From Polytrichum commune (Eukaryota > Streptophyta > Polytrichopsida > Polytrichales > Polytrichaceae): DNA of 64,000 nucleotides. The notes below the pieces were generated by a model. It saw only the letters and a list, made by a program, of their open reading frames with translations. It was not told where the DNA came from and did no database searches. The DNA lies in assembly GCA_950295325.1 (NCBI GenBank), contig OX485809.1, positions 17,176,001 to 17,240,000 on the forward strand, in the 5' to 3' direction. A program made the translations under genes and the position numbers. Shown here one piece after another: positions 50,201 through 61,438 of the stretch (positions are counted from its first letter, which is position 1; each line of letters begins with the position of its first letter).

Positions 50201-51608
50201 TGAGATGCCGCGGGCGACAATAGCAAGCGAAGTCCTACCTGCAACCCCCAAACCAATCGATCAGCCCTAACTAATCTCTTGCATGTATTTGTATGTTTAT
50301 GTCTTGGTAAATGGCTTTTGTGTACAAATGCATGTCCCACCTACTCAATCAAACATCGTGATGCCTCCGTATACAATTGGATACAAGTTGTGTATCATGG
50401 ATACAAGTTTTGTTACAAAAGGCACAATTGCCAGTTCCGACAAGCCATTGCTATAGAACCTGCACCTTCGAATCCATTGGTTAGCCCTAACTAATCTCTT
50501 GCATGCATTTGTATGTTCATGTCTTGGTAAATGGGTTTTGTGTACAATGCCTGTCCCACCTAATCAATCGAACATGTTGTTGTCTCCGTATACAATTCTC
50601 ATGGATACATGGTATGTTACAAAAGGCTACAAATGCCAACTCTGGCAGCATTTGCTAAGCGACCTGCACCTCTGGATCCATGACTAAAGCTCCTTGCATG
50701 TATATTAATGTCTTCTATGCACAATGCATGTCCCACCTACTCAACTGAACACCTTGTTGTTTGTGCATAAATCCTTATGGATCCAAGATGTGTTACGAAA
50801 GACTAAAAATGCCAATTGCGGCAACCATTTTAGAACATGCACCTTCAAACTGATCCGCCCTTATTGAACTCTGACATGCATTTTTATGTTTATGACTTGG
50901 TAAATGGCTTATGTGCACAATGCATGGCCCACTTACTCAATCGAACATGTTGTTGTCTCCCATATACAACCCACATGGATATAGGATGTGTCACGAAAGG
51001 CTACAAATGCCCATTCCGGTAACCATTATTGGACCTACACCTTCAAATTCATCGGTCAACCCTGATTAAGCTCGTGCTTGGTAAATGGCTTCTGTGCAGA
51101 ATGCGTATCCCTCCTACTCAATCAAATGTCTTATTGTCTAGGTATACACTTGTTAGGGATACAAGATGCGTTACAGAAGGCTACACATGCCAACTCCGGC
51201 AACCAATATCGTAGCGTCCGCACCTTTGGATCAACATAGAAGAGAATTGGAAGACACAAATACAATCATCTGATAATAAGTAGTGAGATCTGCATTCCGG
51301 TCTCCCATGATCGTTACACACTTGGAATAACCAGACACTCCGGGAGCATCGAAATCTTGCGCCGTTGTCCACCAACATCAAGAATAGGAAGCCAACACTA
51401 ATAAAGAATAGATGATTGATTCCGTGTACGATGCAAATAAAGATTCGGGAACAGTGGATAGGTCACTGGTGCCGATCATGCACATGATTTGGGAAGGAGA
51501 AATGTGAATGTGAAATATGTATGTGAATGGGAAAGCAAGTAAATTAGTGTGAGGATGTGAATGGAAGATACATACCTCACTGCCAACAGCCATGGACATG
51601 AGGACCAT
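47283..51608 (-). CDS. HVA22K-like: HVA22-like protein k (TB2/DP1 family), 8 coding exons
   Basis: Exons in transcript order: 51608-51576, 50238-50180, 49923-49826, 49290-49239, 49090-49027, 48373-48278, 48043-47971, 47467-47283. Phases match and give 219 aa. The order of motifs follows Arabidopsis HVA22k: VGLRLLLSP (12-20), GFPVYSTHKVIE, EQWLVYWA, AYGCFS, FPFYYHAKFAFLIWLQLP (82-99), IRPLLLKHQAKLD, and an acidic, proline-rich C-terminus. TB2/DP1 proteins are hairpin membrane proteins that shape tubular ER and affect vesicle traffic; HVA22 members are often ABA- or stress-responsive. Introns are GT-AG except intron 7, which is GC-AG (AG|GCAAGT, phase 1). Intron 1 is 1.3 kb and filled by a tandem array. 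The start ATG at 51608 sits in CACCATGG, a good plant context. The gene is convergent with the RIN2/3-like gene, stop codons about 3.5 kb apart. Confidence 0.92.
47468..47970 (-). other. GC-AG intron (intron 7 of the HVA22k-like gene)
   Basis: The donor on the minus strand is CCCTAG|GCAAGTG and the acceptor is GGTGCAG|TGTGCC. Only this donor keeps phase 1 with the last exon, giving ...CATL-V-CQAAQEAL. AG|GCAAGT is the classical strong consensus for GC donors. Confidence 0.8.
50239..51226. repeat. Five-unit degenerate tandem array filling intron 1 of the HVA22k-like gene
   Basis: Units of roughly 170-220 bp begin near 50239, 50460, 50665, 50835 and 51035. Each contains a cctgcac...ccattggt-like edge, a cttgcatg element (near 50279, 50499 and 50692, degenerate later), cttggtaaatggc, tcccacctactcaatc, a tatacaa tract and a gttacaaaaggc-like tract. 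Unit 1 starts exactly at the exon 2 acceptor, so each other unit carries a related copy of the CAG acceptor edge on the minus strand. Confidence 0.8.
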
Positions 51609-51631
51609 GGTGCAATTGAAGCTCCACTATG

Positions 51632-51673
51632 GCTATGGCGGAAACCCTAAAGTAGCTATGGCGAAAACCCTAA
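51632..51673 (-). promoter_or_regulatory. Two tandem extended telo-box motifs just upstream of the HVA22k-like start codon
   Basis: The minus strand reads TTAGGGTTTTCGCCATAGC (51673-51655) and then TTAGGGTTTCCGCCATAGC (51650-51632). The second ends 23 nt before the ATG at 51608, so it is probably in the 5' UTR. It is identical over 19 bases to the motif at 35076 in the neighbouring gene. Confidence 0.6.
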
Positions 51674-51744
51674 TGACAAAAGCAAAGAGTGAGCCAAGGC
51701 CTCTGGAGTTAGCTTGGTCCCTCTCCCAAATACTTCTTCATATC

Positions 51745-52012
51745 TAAGTAAGTAAGTGATTAAGTTTGCCTCTTCTACATGGTAATTGCCCATGGGCCAT
51801 CTCCATTTCCCAATTCCTTAATACATCAAAAGTCGTTCCAAAGAATGCACAAATGACATCCCCTTAGTTATGTTATTTAATTGAGCGGTCGCACCCAACA
51901 CCTAAAATTTGAAGAGTAGAAGTTGCTATAAGATTACCATGCCTCAAAATGGCCACTTTTAGCTCCACACCCGCTTCTCAAAGGATACAAAATACACCGT
52001 TACCTAAGTAAG
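51745..52012 (+). repeat. Dispersed repeat R2, copy 1
   Basis: Shares catgggccatctcc, gtcgttcca, ttgagcggtcgcaccca, gttgctataag, ggccacttttagctccac and acctaagtaag with four further same-strand copies at 52519-52783, 53330-53560, 53745-54005 and 55090-55320. The 500-bp MITE at 52016 separates copies 1 and 2. Confidence 0.7.
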
Positions 52013-52015
52013 TAA

Positions 52016-52515
52016 GGGCCACTTCACACACGAGCCAAGAGCCGTGACCATGAAATTGTGAGAGCCCAAAAGAAAGTGTCCAAAGGCCGTCCCAAGACAC
52101 CTCCAAAAATCATGTAGTGCGGTCACGGATCCTCAAGTGTAGTGTGAAGCCATATGTGACCGGGCCCTCAACCAAATGCTTTTTCAATGAATTTCTATTC
52201 ATGTGGGTCCTCACACATGATAAAATAGAATAAACCAACGGTTGTGAACATTTGGAGTGCCATGATATCCCAATTTTGTATTTGACCTACCTCCAAGATG
52301 TTGTTTTCGAAAATAATCCAAGTGACCATGAAACATGATCCACTTGATGCCATGTAGGAATCCATGTAGACTTTACATTCATCTTGCATTCACATACTCC
52401 GTTGGTCCCTCACGCGTAGTGTGAAGCAAACTTGGACCGGCTCCACCTTTTCCACCAATGAGAGTGCTTGAAATGTAATGGTCATGGGCTCTCAGTCTCG
52501 TGTGTGAAGTGGCCC
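52016..52515. mobile_element. Harbinger/Tourist-like MITE (500 bp), TAA target
   Basis: Ends are GGGCCACTTCACACACGAGC ... its inverse, flanked by TAA (52013-52015, 52516-52518). It is inserted inside an agtaagtaag tract of a dispersed repeat. The internal hairpin tacctccaagatg and the block catgtaggaatccatgtaga are shared with the copies at 57 kb and 61 kb. Confidence 0.83.
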
Positions 52516-52518
52516 TAA

Positions 52519-52783
52519 GTAAGTAAGTAAGTAAAGTGTGCTTCTACTTAGCTACCTATATAATAGTTTATGTGTCGTATTTACTAAGTAATCCTCGTCC
52601 ACTTAGTGCCCCACATATGAGATCGCATTGACTAAGGTTGTTTGATCAAGCGGTCACACCCAAGTGACAACTCGAATTACGGGAGTTTAAATTGCTATAA
52701 GGTAAGTGGGCCTTAAACGGTCACTTTTAGCTCCACGCCCACTTCTTGTATGATACAAAATACACAAGTAAGTAAGTAAATAA
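52519..52783 (+). repeat. Dispersed repeat R2, copy 2
   Basis: Opens with (AGTA)n, then tgtgcttctacttagctacc, tgatcaagcggtcacaccca, ttgctataaggtaag and cacttttagctccacgccc. Confidence 0.65.
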
Positions 52784-53189
52784 GGAATGCCCCACATGGC
52801 AACTACACTAAACAATCTTATTCGTGTGGAAATAATTAGCGCGGGTCACATTAATATTCTAGTCGAGGTGGAATTAATGTGGGTCCAAGACCACAGGTCT
52901 TCCCTTAAGTCTTCACAAAGATTTATGATCAACACATTGAGTAATACTTGTAAGACAGAAGCAACACAAAAATAGAATAATCACCCACATTAGTGTTCTA
53001 GAAAAACAATCATTGTGACCCACGATAATTTTCTACTAAAAATTTAGCATGGGTTCAAAATTAACGTGGCACACACTAATTCTCATCACGAGAATTAGCA
53101 TGGGCTTTAGAAAAATATTGTGGCCCATAGTAATAAGACCATTTGATGCACCCATGGGCCATCTCCAATATCAAAATTGGGATACAAAG

Positions 53190-53560
53190 TGGGTGTGGTT
53201 AGTCAAGACAGTCGGTTTACCAGTGGTCTAACTTTCTTTTGTTGAGGATTAGGTTTGTTTGGTTTTTTATGGCATTTTGATGTATGGATTTTATTAGGTT
53301 GTTAATGATGGGTGATACAAAAGACACAATCAACTCGAGCCAATATGATTAGCAAGTCCAAATGATTCACATGGTCATTGTCCATGGACCGTCCCCAATA
53401 TCAAAAGTCATTCCATAAAGCACAAACGGTCATGTCAATTATGTAGTATGAGCAATCTTGCCAACTCAAACATCAAGTGCACAAGTTGCTATAAAATAAG
53501 CAAACCTTAAATGGACACTTTCAGCTTTACATCCACTGCTTCTAGGATACAAAAGGTACT
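53190..53560 (+). repeat. Dispersed repeat R2, copy 3 with extra upstream block
   Basis: The upstream block (ttgaggattaggtttgtt, ttttatggcattttg, gggtgatacaaaagacac) and the R2 body recur together at 54970-55320, so the pair descends from a larger duplicated unit. Confidence 0.6.
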
Positions 53561-53744
53561 CCCCCCCCCCCTCCAACTTGATTAAAGCCGCCCCCAATCA
53601 CCCCATTCATAGGAGGTTTGTTGATACTCATGCACTATTTGCGAAGTACACAAAACAAAACTACACGAATATGACTAACTTTCTAGTTGAATTTTTAATA
53701 AAATGAAATGCCAAACAAAAACTACGTATATTTGAAACACGGAA

Positions 53745-54005
53745 TTAAGTAAGTAAATTTGCTTCTCCCTAACTACCTATGTAATGTCCTATATGGTAAT
53801 TAGCCATGGGCCATCCATCCCAATAGCAAAGGTCGTTCTAATATTTTACACAACAAATGAGATCACATCGGTTAGCTTATTTGTTCGAGCAAATTTCAAG
53901 AGTATAAATTGCTACAAGGTAAGCAAGCCTTAAACGGCCACTTTTAGCTTTACGCCCATTTCTCATATGATACAAAGTACACAATTACCTAAGCAAATAA
54001 GTAAA
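53745..54005 (+). repeat. Dispersed repeat R2, copy 4
   Basis: aagtaagtaaatttgcttct, tagccatgggccatcc, gcaagccttaaacggccac and acctaagcaaataag follow the R2 order. Confidence 0.65.
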
Positions 54006-54028
54006 AAAAAAATGCTTTTACTTAACTA

Positions 54029-54246
54029 CACTAAGTATGATATGTAGTGTCAATGTTATTTGGAGTTACACAATGCTAAATATATTATTATTAATGTTTT
54101 TTTTTTTACCAAGTAAGAAGCTGAAGTTTTATGATGATCAAATAACCAAAGTGACCTTTGTTGGCGCAAATAATGAGATATATAGTAAATAGTTGTAGCA
54201 TTGCATGATTGCAAACAATGAGTGATAATAAACACACCATTTAGTG
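54029..54246. mobile_element. 218-bp MITE, second copy
   Basis: Same family as 19220-19437: starts CACTAAGTATGATATGTAGT, ends ...accatttagtg, contains tatttggagttacacaatgc and its inverse, flanked by TA (54027-54028, 54247-54248). Confidence 0.8.
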
Positions 54247-54969
54247 TACCTATGTATTGCAGAACATGGCAATGGCCCATAGGCCATGCCCAATATCGAA
54301 AGAGGGGGGAGAAGGGTGTGCAAGTGTGGTTGGTCAAGGCGATGGTGGTATGGTATCAATATTTGATGTTGGTCTAACTTTCTCCTTGAGGGCCATTGGA
54401 AAAAAAAAAAAAACACAAGAACTACGTGCAATCTAGTATATTAATTGTGGGTAAAACTTGTATGATAATTACATGTGGTATGGGGTGCTTTTAATGTATG
54501 AAACATTGTTATATGTAATATAGCATTTAAGATAACATATAAGATCACCTAGATGATTCATATTAAATACCATGAGAATAAGGGGTTGGATATGAGAAAT
54601 CATATAACTTGCATTTCAATTATGGACAATGCATGATTAATTGTTGATGTTCTATGACGAATTAAGGGATGAATGAATCACTTGTGAAATCATCACCCCC
54701 AACGGATTATGAAATCATGGTTTGATTACTCTTTGTCTTCATAAGAGCTTCAACCCAATGAATGGGGCTTGTCATTTATAATGCACTTTAAGGACTTTGG
54801 GGGATCGAGAATTTCTTTTACATATAAGTATAGGGTACTCTTAGATCAATCATTGAACAATTTACCATTATCTTGAAAATTATGCCTTAACATCCACTCT
54901 AGTAGGTGAATAGCACGCCTTTAAAAAAACCACGTTATCGCATGTGTATACTTATTCTAAGAGGGAGCC

Positions 54970-55320
54970 CCCCCCTCCCGAGACTTTCTCTTGTTTAGGA
55001 TTAGATGTGTTAGGTATTCTAAGACATTTTGGCGTATGGTTTTCATTAGGTTTTTAATGGTGGGAGATACAAAATACACATCTATTTGGTGCAAAACTTA
55101 TTAAAAAAAACCAAATGATCCACATGGTCTTTGTCCATGGAACATCCCGCCTATGAAAAATCGTTACGAACTGCATAAATGATATCACGTCAGCTATGTT
55201 GTTTGAATGTTCACACGCATCAACTCAAATGTGGAGAGCACGAGCTGCTACGAGTTACTCATGCCATTAACAAGCACTTTTAGCTCTTCACCTAGTTCTC
55301 GTATGACATGGAATACATAC
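54970..55320 (+). repeat. Dispersed repeat R2, copy 5 with upstream block
   Basis: cttgtttaggattagatgtg, cattttggcgtatgg, gggagatacaaaatacac, tgatccacatggt and aagcacttttagctctt align with 53190-53560. Confidence 0.6.
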
Positions 55321-55329
55321 TCATCCAAT

Positions 55330-55600
55330 GCAAGATGATTTGCAAATCCAAATCATGCACGTAACCATTTCCCTCCTAACATTCACCTAACTGTTTTATT
55401 CATTGTGACAATGAAGATCCTCTCTCTTATTAAGTGGTCATATATGCCCCCTCCTCCAAGTTGTGTTGTCTATAAAACCTAATAATGGTTAACAAAATTT
55501 GTGCACGTAATCTTATCATTGTCAAGCACATATTTAGTCAATGTCCATTCTTAGATCCACACATCACTCAAATATAGATTGTCCACTTAAGAACTTGACC
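55330..55600 (-). repeat. Dispersed repeat R3, inverted copy
   Basis: gcaagatgatttgcaaatcc, acaatgaagatcctc, agtggtcatatatgcccc and cattcttagatccacac match the copies at 36.6 and 45.4 kb. Confidence 0.6.
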
Positions 55601-56069
55601 CACGTATCTTATAGGCCAACCGTCCACAAGAATGAGTTCTTCTATAATTGCAAACCCCTCTTCACAATCACATGAAATCGGCATCGTACTAAAAGGATTG
55701 TGAAATGTTGCCCAAAAAAATTAAGGTGGCAACAAAGAGGTTTGCATGTCACATTACATTGACTAAGTTACGGGTCTTTCGTGCAAAAGGGGGTCCAAGC
55801 CTACATGTCAATTCTTTCCCATCATTTGGTTTCTAATTTAGTCACGAAACACTTCAAATTTAGCAATTTTCATGTCAATTCTTGGAATCCAAGATCCCAA
55901 TCCACCGTTGAACAACTTACTTATATGTTTTTGCAAGCGGTTCAAATGGGAAGTTCATGACTTAGTGGTGGCCCTTGTCCTATGCACTTCGATTTGGATA
56001 TCTTCTCGTATTTTAATGAACCAACTCTTTGGAACATCTAAGGTAGACAAATGGAGAACGGTGATTGAC

Positions 56070-56500
56070 CACTACTGGTGTACTAGAGTAGGAGTAGAAT
56101 GATTATTGTGTGGACCCAAAATGGTCGATTATAAAAGTTATGGCCCGAGAAGGATGTAGTGATAGGTTGGATGCAGTGATTGGATGGTTAGATCATGTTT
56201 TCCACCACTTGGGATCACTTTTGGGTGCCATTGACTTCACCGTTTTGTGTGCATTTGTGTGCAGAGTAAGATGTTATGATGCTCAAATTAGGGAGACTCT
56301 AACTTTACAAGTAGGGGTTTGAATCACTTGCCTCTTTGGGAGAATGTAACTAATTGTCTACAAGGAATAAGATTATGAAACAACTTGCATTCTTCATCAT
56401 TTCCTCTACTCCATCTTGAGAAACATAGCACAAATTCCAAGCCACTCTTTTTGGCCATATCAACTTGTTTTCATTGTTTTGCAAATTTCTACCTCAATGC
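56070..56500 (+). repeat. Dispersed repeat R6, copy 2
   Basis: Counterpart of 24025-24480. The short frame at 56110-56322 is not preserved in the other copy, so it is not considered coding. Confidence 0.65.
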
Positions 56501-56996
56501 GAGGGCACGATTGCATGTGAAATTTTGAATGGTTGTTTTTGGTCAAGTTCTTTTTCCAATGTAATATAACAGGATTACCTGCACTATATATAATTTCCAA
56601 CACACTTAATGTTATTGATGGTCAACATCATTTTTTCAAAATGCCACCACTCTCAACTACCCTCAAATGTTATTTTTTTTAAATACTTAGATAACGAAGA
56701 AAGTGGTATCTTAACTCGGTAGTAGGCTCTTGCATTGTGGGGTTGGGAATTTTCTAGCATAATGCCCTTTTAAAATCAAGCTTTTTGTTACAAAATGAAT
56801 TGTACTTAGGATGAGTATTGTTCACTCCACCACACTAGTAACTGCGAAATTTTGGACTTAATTTATTTTCATAGTGTCATGAGAAATTAATTTGGGAACC
56901 ATGTAGGAAGGTCACCACCATTGTACACTCTTTAACTTGCATGAATCCTGGCTCTCATGTTCATGCCAGCACAGTAGTGCTAAGGCACTAGTCTTA

Positions 56997-57600
56997 GGGC
57001 CACTTCACACATGAGCCAAGAGCCGTGACCTTGTAATGGTGAGGACCCTTGACTCTCATCCAAAGGCCGTACCATGGGTGTTGGGAACGCCATTTTATGT
57101 AGTCTTGGGCCCTCAAGCATAGTGTGAAGTGAGAATGAACCATGTTGTGGGACCATTGTATATTTTGTTGGCGGAAAAAGAGGGGAGGCTGTGGTTTAAT
57201 ATAATATGTCTCAAACTTTATCAATTTAAGAGAATTACTTGGTGGTGTTTGTCTGTCCTGGAATCTACATTGGAATATGTTATGAAATATGCCATGCAAT
57301 TTGTCCTAAATTATGTCTTGCTGGAAAAATAACATAAAAAAATTTATGGTCTCCCGGAATTTGTGTCAGGCCCACCTCTTTGAGGTGAGTCTGACACAAA
57401 TTTCCGTAGACCATGCACCCTTATTCACAACCTGCCATGTAGGATTCCATGTAGACTTTTCATCCACGAACTTTTATTTGGGCCTTTAGACCTTCACCTC
57501 CTAGTGTGGAGTAAACTTGGACAGTCTTTGCCTTTTCGACCAATGAGAGCTCTTACATTGCCATGGTCAGGGGCCTTCAACCTTGTGTGTGAAGTGGCCC
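56997..57600. mobile_element. Harbinger/Tourist-like MITE (604 bp), TTA target
   Basis: Ends GGGCCACTTCACACATGAGC ... GTGTGTGAAGTGGCCC are flanked by TTA (56994-56996, 57601-57603). This is the clearest monomer of the family whose palindromic form lies at 6617-7626. Confidence 0.85.
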
Positions 57601-57827
57601 TTAGTAATGCAATGCATGAGGTTAATATTGGCATGACTAATTATTTAGAGGTCAACCATGTTATGCAATTTATATGTTTGGTCAATCGAACCGAACTTCA
57701 CATGCGACTCTCTTTTTTTCCTCCTTGAACATAAGAATGTTCTCGAATCTATGATATGAGAATGTGCTTTTAAAGTTGGTGAGGCTTGGATACGTGTTGT
57801 CTTTTGAGTCCTTTGGTCTTTTAAGGG

Positions 57828-58013
57828 CCACTTCACACACGAGCCAAGGACCATGACCATGAAGTGGTGAGGGCCCTTGATCCAAAGGTCGTACTCTGGG
57901 TGTTGGGCTACCCATTTTGTGTGGTGATGGGTCCTCAAACATAGTGTGAAATGAGAATGGACCAAGTTGAGGGACCATTGCATATTTTATTAACAAGAAA
58001 AGAGGGGCAACCC
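57828..58013. mobile_element. Left-end fragment of the same Harbinger-like MITE family
   Basis: It starts GGGCCACTTCACACACGAGC after TTTTAA and follows the 57-kb copy through tgaggg, gggtgttggg and ggaccattgcatattttatta, then stops at about 58013 with no right end. Confidence 0.7.
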
Positions 58014-58054
58014 TACCTCACAAGTTACATATATTCATTCTCTCTCTTTTTCAT

Positions 58055-58205
58055 TTTTTTGGCTTTGTCTCTAGGATAGAGATTATGCATCAACTTATGT
58101 GTTTCAAGAGCAAATTTCCTAACCACTTCGTGTTCACACTTGGACGTTGCTTGTTCTTGCTATTTTTGGTCGAGGTTATTTAACATGGATGATGAAAGCT
58201 TTCAC
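58055..58205 (+). repeat. Dispersed repeat R4, copy 2
   Basis: gattatgcatcaacttatgt, gagcaaatttcctaaccac and acttggacgttgcttgttct align with 1985-2140 in the same orientation. Confidence 0.55.
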
Positions 58206-61027
58206 ACCTTGGACAATTAACGAACTAATTCAACTATTAGTTAGCTAGTTGTCTTTCCTAAGTATAGTTGTGCAATCTGACTTGCCAAAAATGTAGTTAA
58301 ATATAGTCATTCTAAAAGCTAATTATTTATAGTGTTATATATATATATGACTTTTCAAAACTTTTACAAAGTTTGAACTTCCTCTTTTCAGAGGCCAAAT
58401 CCTTCAATTTCTTCCTCTTTGCAATACAAGGGCAGGACATCCATAAGACTCTCTTTACATGTTTCTTGCCTTTTCTTATTTGATAGTATAGTACCGCATT
58501 GCATAATAGAGTCATTTGCCTAATGTCTCATAGTATGTGTTGTACTACACATATACACCTTGCATACCTAGTTTGCCTTGTAAGAATACATACCTTATTT
58601 GGATTTTTTGCTATCATATGGTATTCATCTCCCCATGTATGATTTTAACTATCCCATGCTTTGGAAGCTAATTGCCAACCTTCTTGCCTCTTTATCAAGT
58701 ACATCTAACTATAACACCACATGTATGTTCTACTTACTAAGGAGAAGTACCTAGTAACCTCAACCAATATTTGTGCATAAAATGTCATAATCATAATACA
58801 TCACTACATTGATTGTGTGAAGGGCATGCCTCACCTGTGACCATGCAACCAACCAACAAACAATTGAGGATTAGTTACGTACACGAGGTAAATAACAACA
58901 GGAGCCAATTGTTATCCGTGTCGCACACACTTAGTTCATTTCAAATGCACCAAAATATTTCAATCTCCAACACTCATTGTAAAACAACATATGGGTGTTC
59001 AAACCTGTTCTTTTCCCATGATTGGGTTACTCCAAGTAGAAAACTTCTCTTGGTGATGAACCCTAATTACTCTTACTTCAAGCACTTATCTATTACCCTA
59101 ATGTGTATACACAGAGCTCGCCGCACCTCTCACTTGCATGAATGGTAAAAAATAGGTATTTTTTAGGGTTCATGGCTTATATTATAGTACTTACGTATGG
59201 TAAGTTCTCATAACCCTATTTTTACTTCATTTATCTATATCTATGTTACATCCATTCCATGGTAAGTATGACTTCTTTCCATGTGTGTAGATATAGTATT
59301 ATCATAGTTTATATCATTTGTTTTACATAGGTGACCTTTACTAGGTCTATTAATGTAAGAGCTTAAACTTTAATTTTTATGTAACATGGCATTAATAGAG
59401 AGAGAGAGAGAGAGAGAGAGAGATCTTGTCTCGATTAGAACTCATATCATAATAAGATATGTCATCGCTATTGTAAAGTTAAGTAAGGTAGTGACAACAT
59501 ACATCCCTTGTTTAGAAGGCTCCTAATAATCACGTACTTAATTTTCTTCTTCTTAACAACGAGTTAAATCAACCTCAGGGGTGATAACCATTACTAATAT
59601 CACATGTCATCTTTTATTATAAACACCACGGTGATCAAGAACCAAATTTGTTTGGACAAAAGTTATTGTCAATTATGCACACCATGTATAGGTATTAGTG
59701 TTCATAGTAATCTTATGTCTTCAACTGTGCATTGTGAAGACGGAATAGGTGTTGTAATCCAAAACAAATGCGCGTACAAATACTCAAACATATTACATCC
59801 TGATCTCAATCGAAACCCTATACCTATTCCAATCTCATATATGAGTTATTGTCGATATATAGAAGTCAACCGGACCTTTCATTTTTCAAGTCGTTTTTAT
59901 TATGGCTTGTTTATTCAACATCGACTACTTGTAGCAACAACGTTGTGTGTTTATCAAACACCGAGAATCAATAAGAATATAGAGAGGAATAAAATTGTAA
60001 AACAAAAAAGAGAAACTCCACTTTAATATTCCAGACTCAAAGAATGATGTCTTGGGAATTTGAAAAGAGCGGACAAATCTTCAGAAGGCGTACAACACTT
60101 GTAGAAGAGGTCCTCACTCGTGCCCATGCTCCCTAAGAATACCACAAAGTATGTTAATAGAGCATACATCAAGTGTTATCAGACCTCTTACTTGTTATCG
60201 ATGTCAACAAGGCTTTAACCCATTCTCAAAGGTAGGTAGTATACAACCATTCCTCATCCACTGTAACAAGCAATTTACATGATTGAAAGTCACAAAGAAC
60301 CAAGCATCTTGAGCAAACATTTGTTAGTTCAAGTTCACGACTTCTTTATATGAAGTAGACTATATGTATCCACTACTCATAATCCAATCTTATACTCGTC
60401 CATGCTAGAACCGGATTTGCTCATCCTGCTAACTTGTTCAGTACTTGCGGCTAATATGTAAACAACTGTGAGAATCGTGTTCCTATGTAAGCGCAGAGCC
60501 GCATCCTAGTAAAGACCGTGCAGGGTGCCGGAGTCGGTCATAGTTGGAGTTCCCTAGAGCTCCTCGGCACCCTCTCCTTGACATAGGCTTCTTCATTTTT
60601 CCTTTCTATTTTGGTTCTTGATTTTTGGGCAGCCCGTATGCAAGTCGCAAAAAACAAGATTCCAAAATTTTAGAGAGAGAGACACCATATAGGGAGTGCA
60701 CCACCAAACTCCTCACACGTTGAATATACACGTTATGGATCAATTAAGATCAGTACTCTCTTCTTGTTCCAGTACCACATGCCAAATAGATGGTCAGGGC
60801 AACAATTCTGTTTGCATTACTCTCTTATTTATTTGATTGGGTAAACTTATGGAGCAAGGCTTTATGAAGAATATACCTTATTCTTTCCTATACTCCCGTG
60901 TCATTATAAATATCCAATCACTCTACTCTCCATAAACCTCACGCTTATCTAATGATGTATACTTTATAGTGAGAAGAACCCAATCTCTCACACGGTTAAA
61001 TAATATCTTATTGAACGCCCACATTCC
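58206..61027. other. Gene-free spacer
   Basis: (GA)n at 59399-59423 and the hairpin at 60522-60573. The 140-codon frame at 59604-60026 has no recognisable domain and is probably chance. Confidence 0.45.
60522..60573. other. Short GC-rich hairpin
   Basis: Arms agggtgccggag (60522-60533) and ctcctcggcaccct (60560-60573) are complementary with one bulge around a loop of about 26 nt, in an otherwise AT-rich, gene-free stretch. The role is unknown; no terminator or miRNA assignment can be supported. Confidence 0.5.
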
Positions 61028-61438
61028 TTAGGGCCACAGCACACATGAGACTGCGAGCCCGTGACCATTAGACTTCAAGCGCTCTCATTGATGGAGAAGG
61101 TAGAGCCGGTCCACGTTCGCTTCACACTACGCTTGAGGGACCAACGGAGTATGTGAAATGCAAGGTGGATGTAAAGTCTACGTGGATTCTTACATGGCAT
61201 CAACTGGATCATATTTCGTGGTCACTTGGACTATTTTCAAAAACCACGTCTTCGAAATTGGCCTGAAACAAAACCGGGAGACCATGGCACTCCAAACGCT
61301 CACAACCGTTGATTTATTCTATTTTATCATGCTTGAGGATCCGCATGAATAGAGATTCATTGGGAATCGCACATGGTTGTGGACCCGGTCACATATGGCT
61401 GCACAATATACTTGAGGGCCCGCGACCACACTACAGTA

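Noticed and set aside
50239-51226. Regularly repeated array as a CRISPR-like structure
   Set aside because: Units are degenerate tandem repeats of about 200 bp without short identical repeats and unique spacers, and lie inside a plant intron.
59604-60026. 140-codon plus-strand frame
   Set aside because: No domain or recognisable composition, and no splice context; most likely chance in AT-rich DNA.
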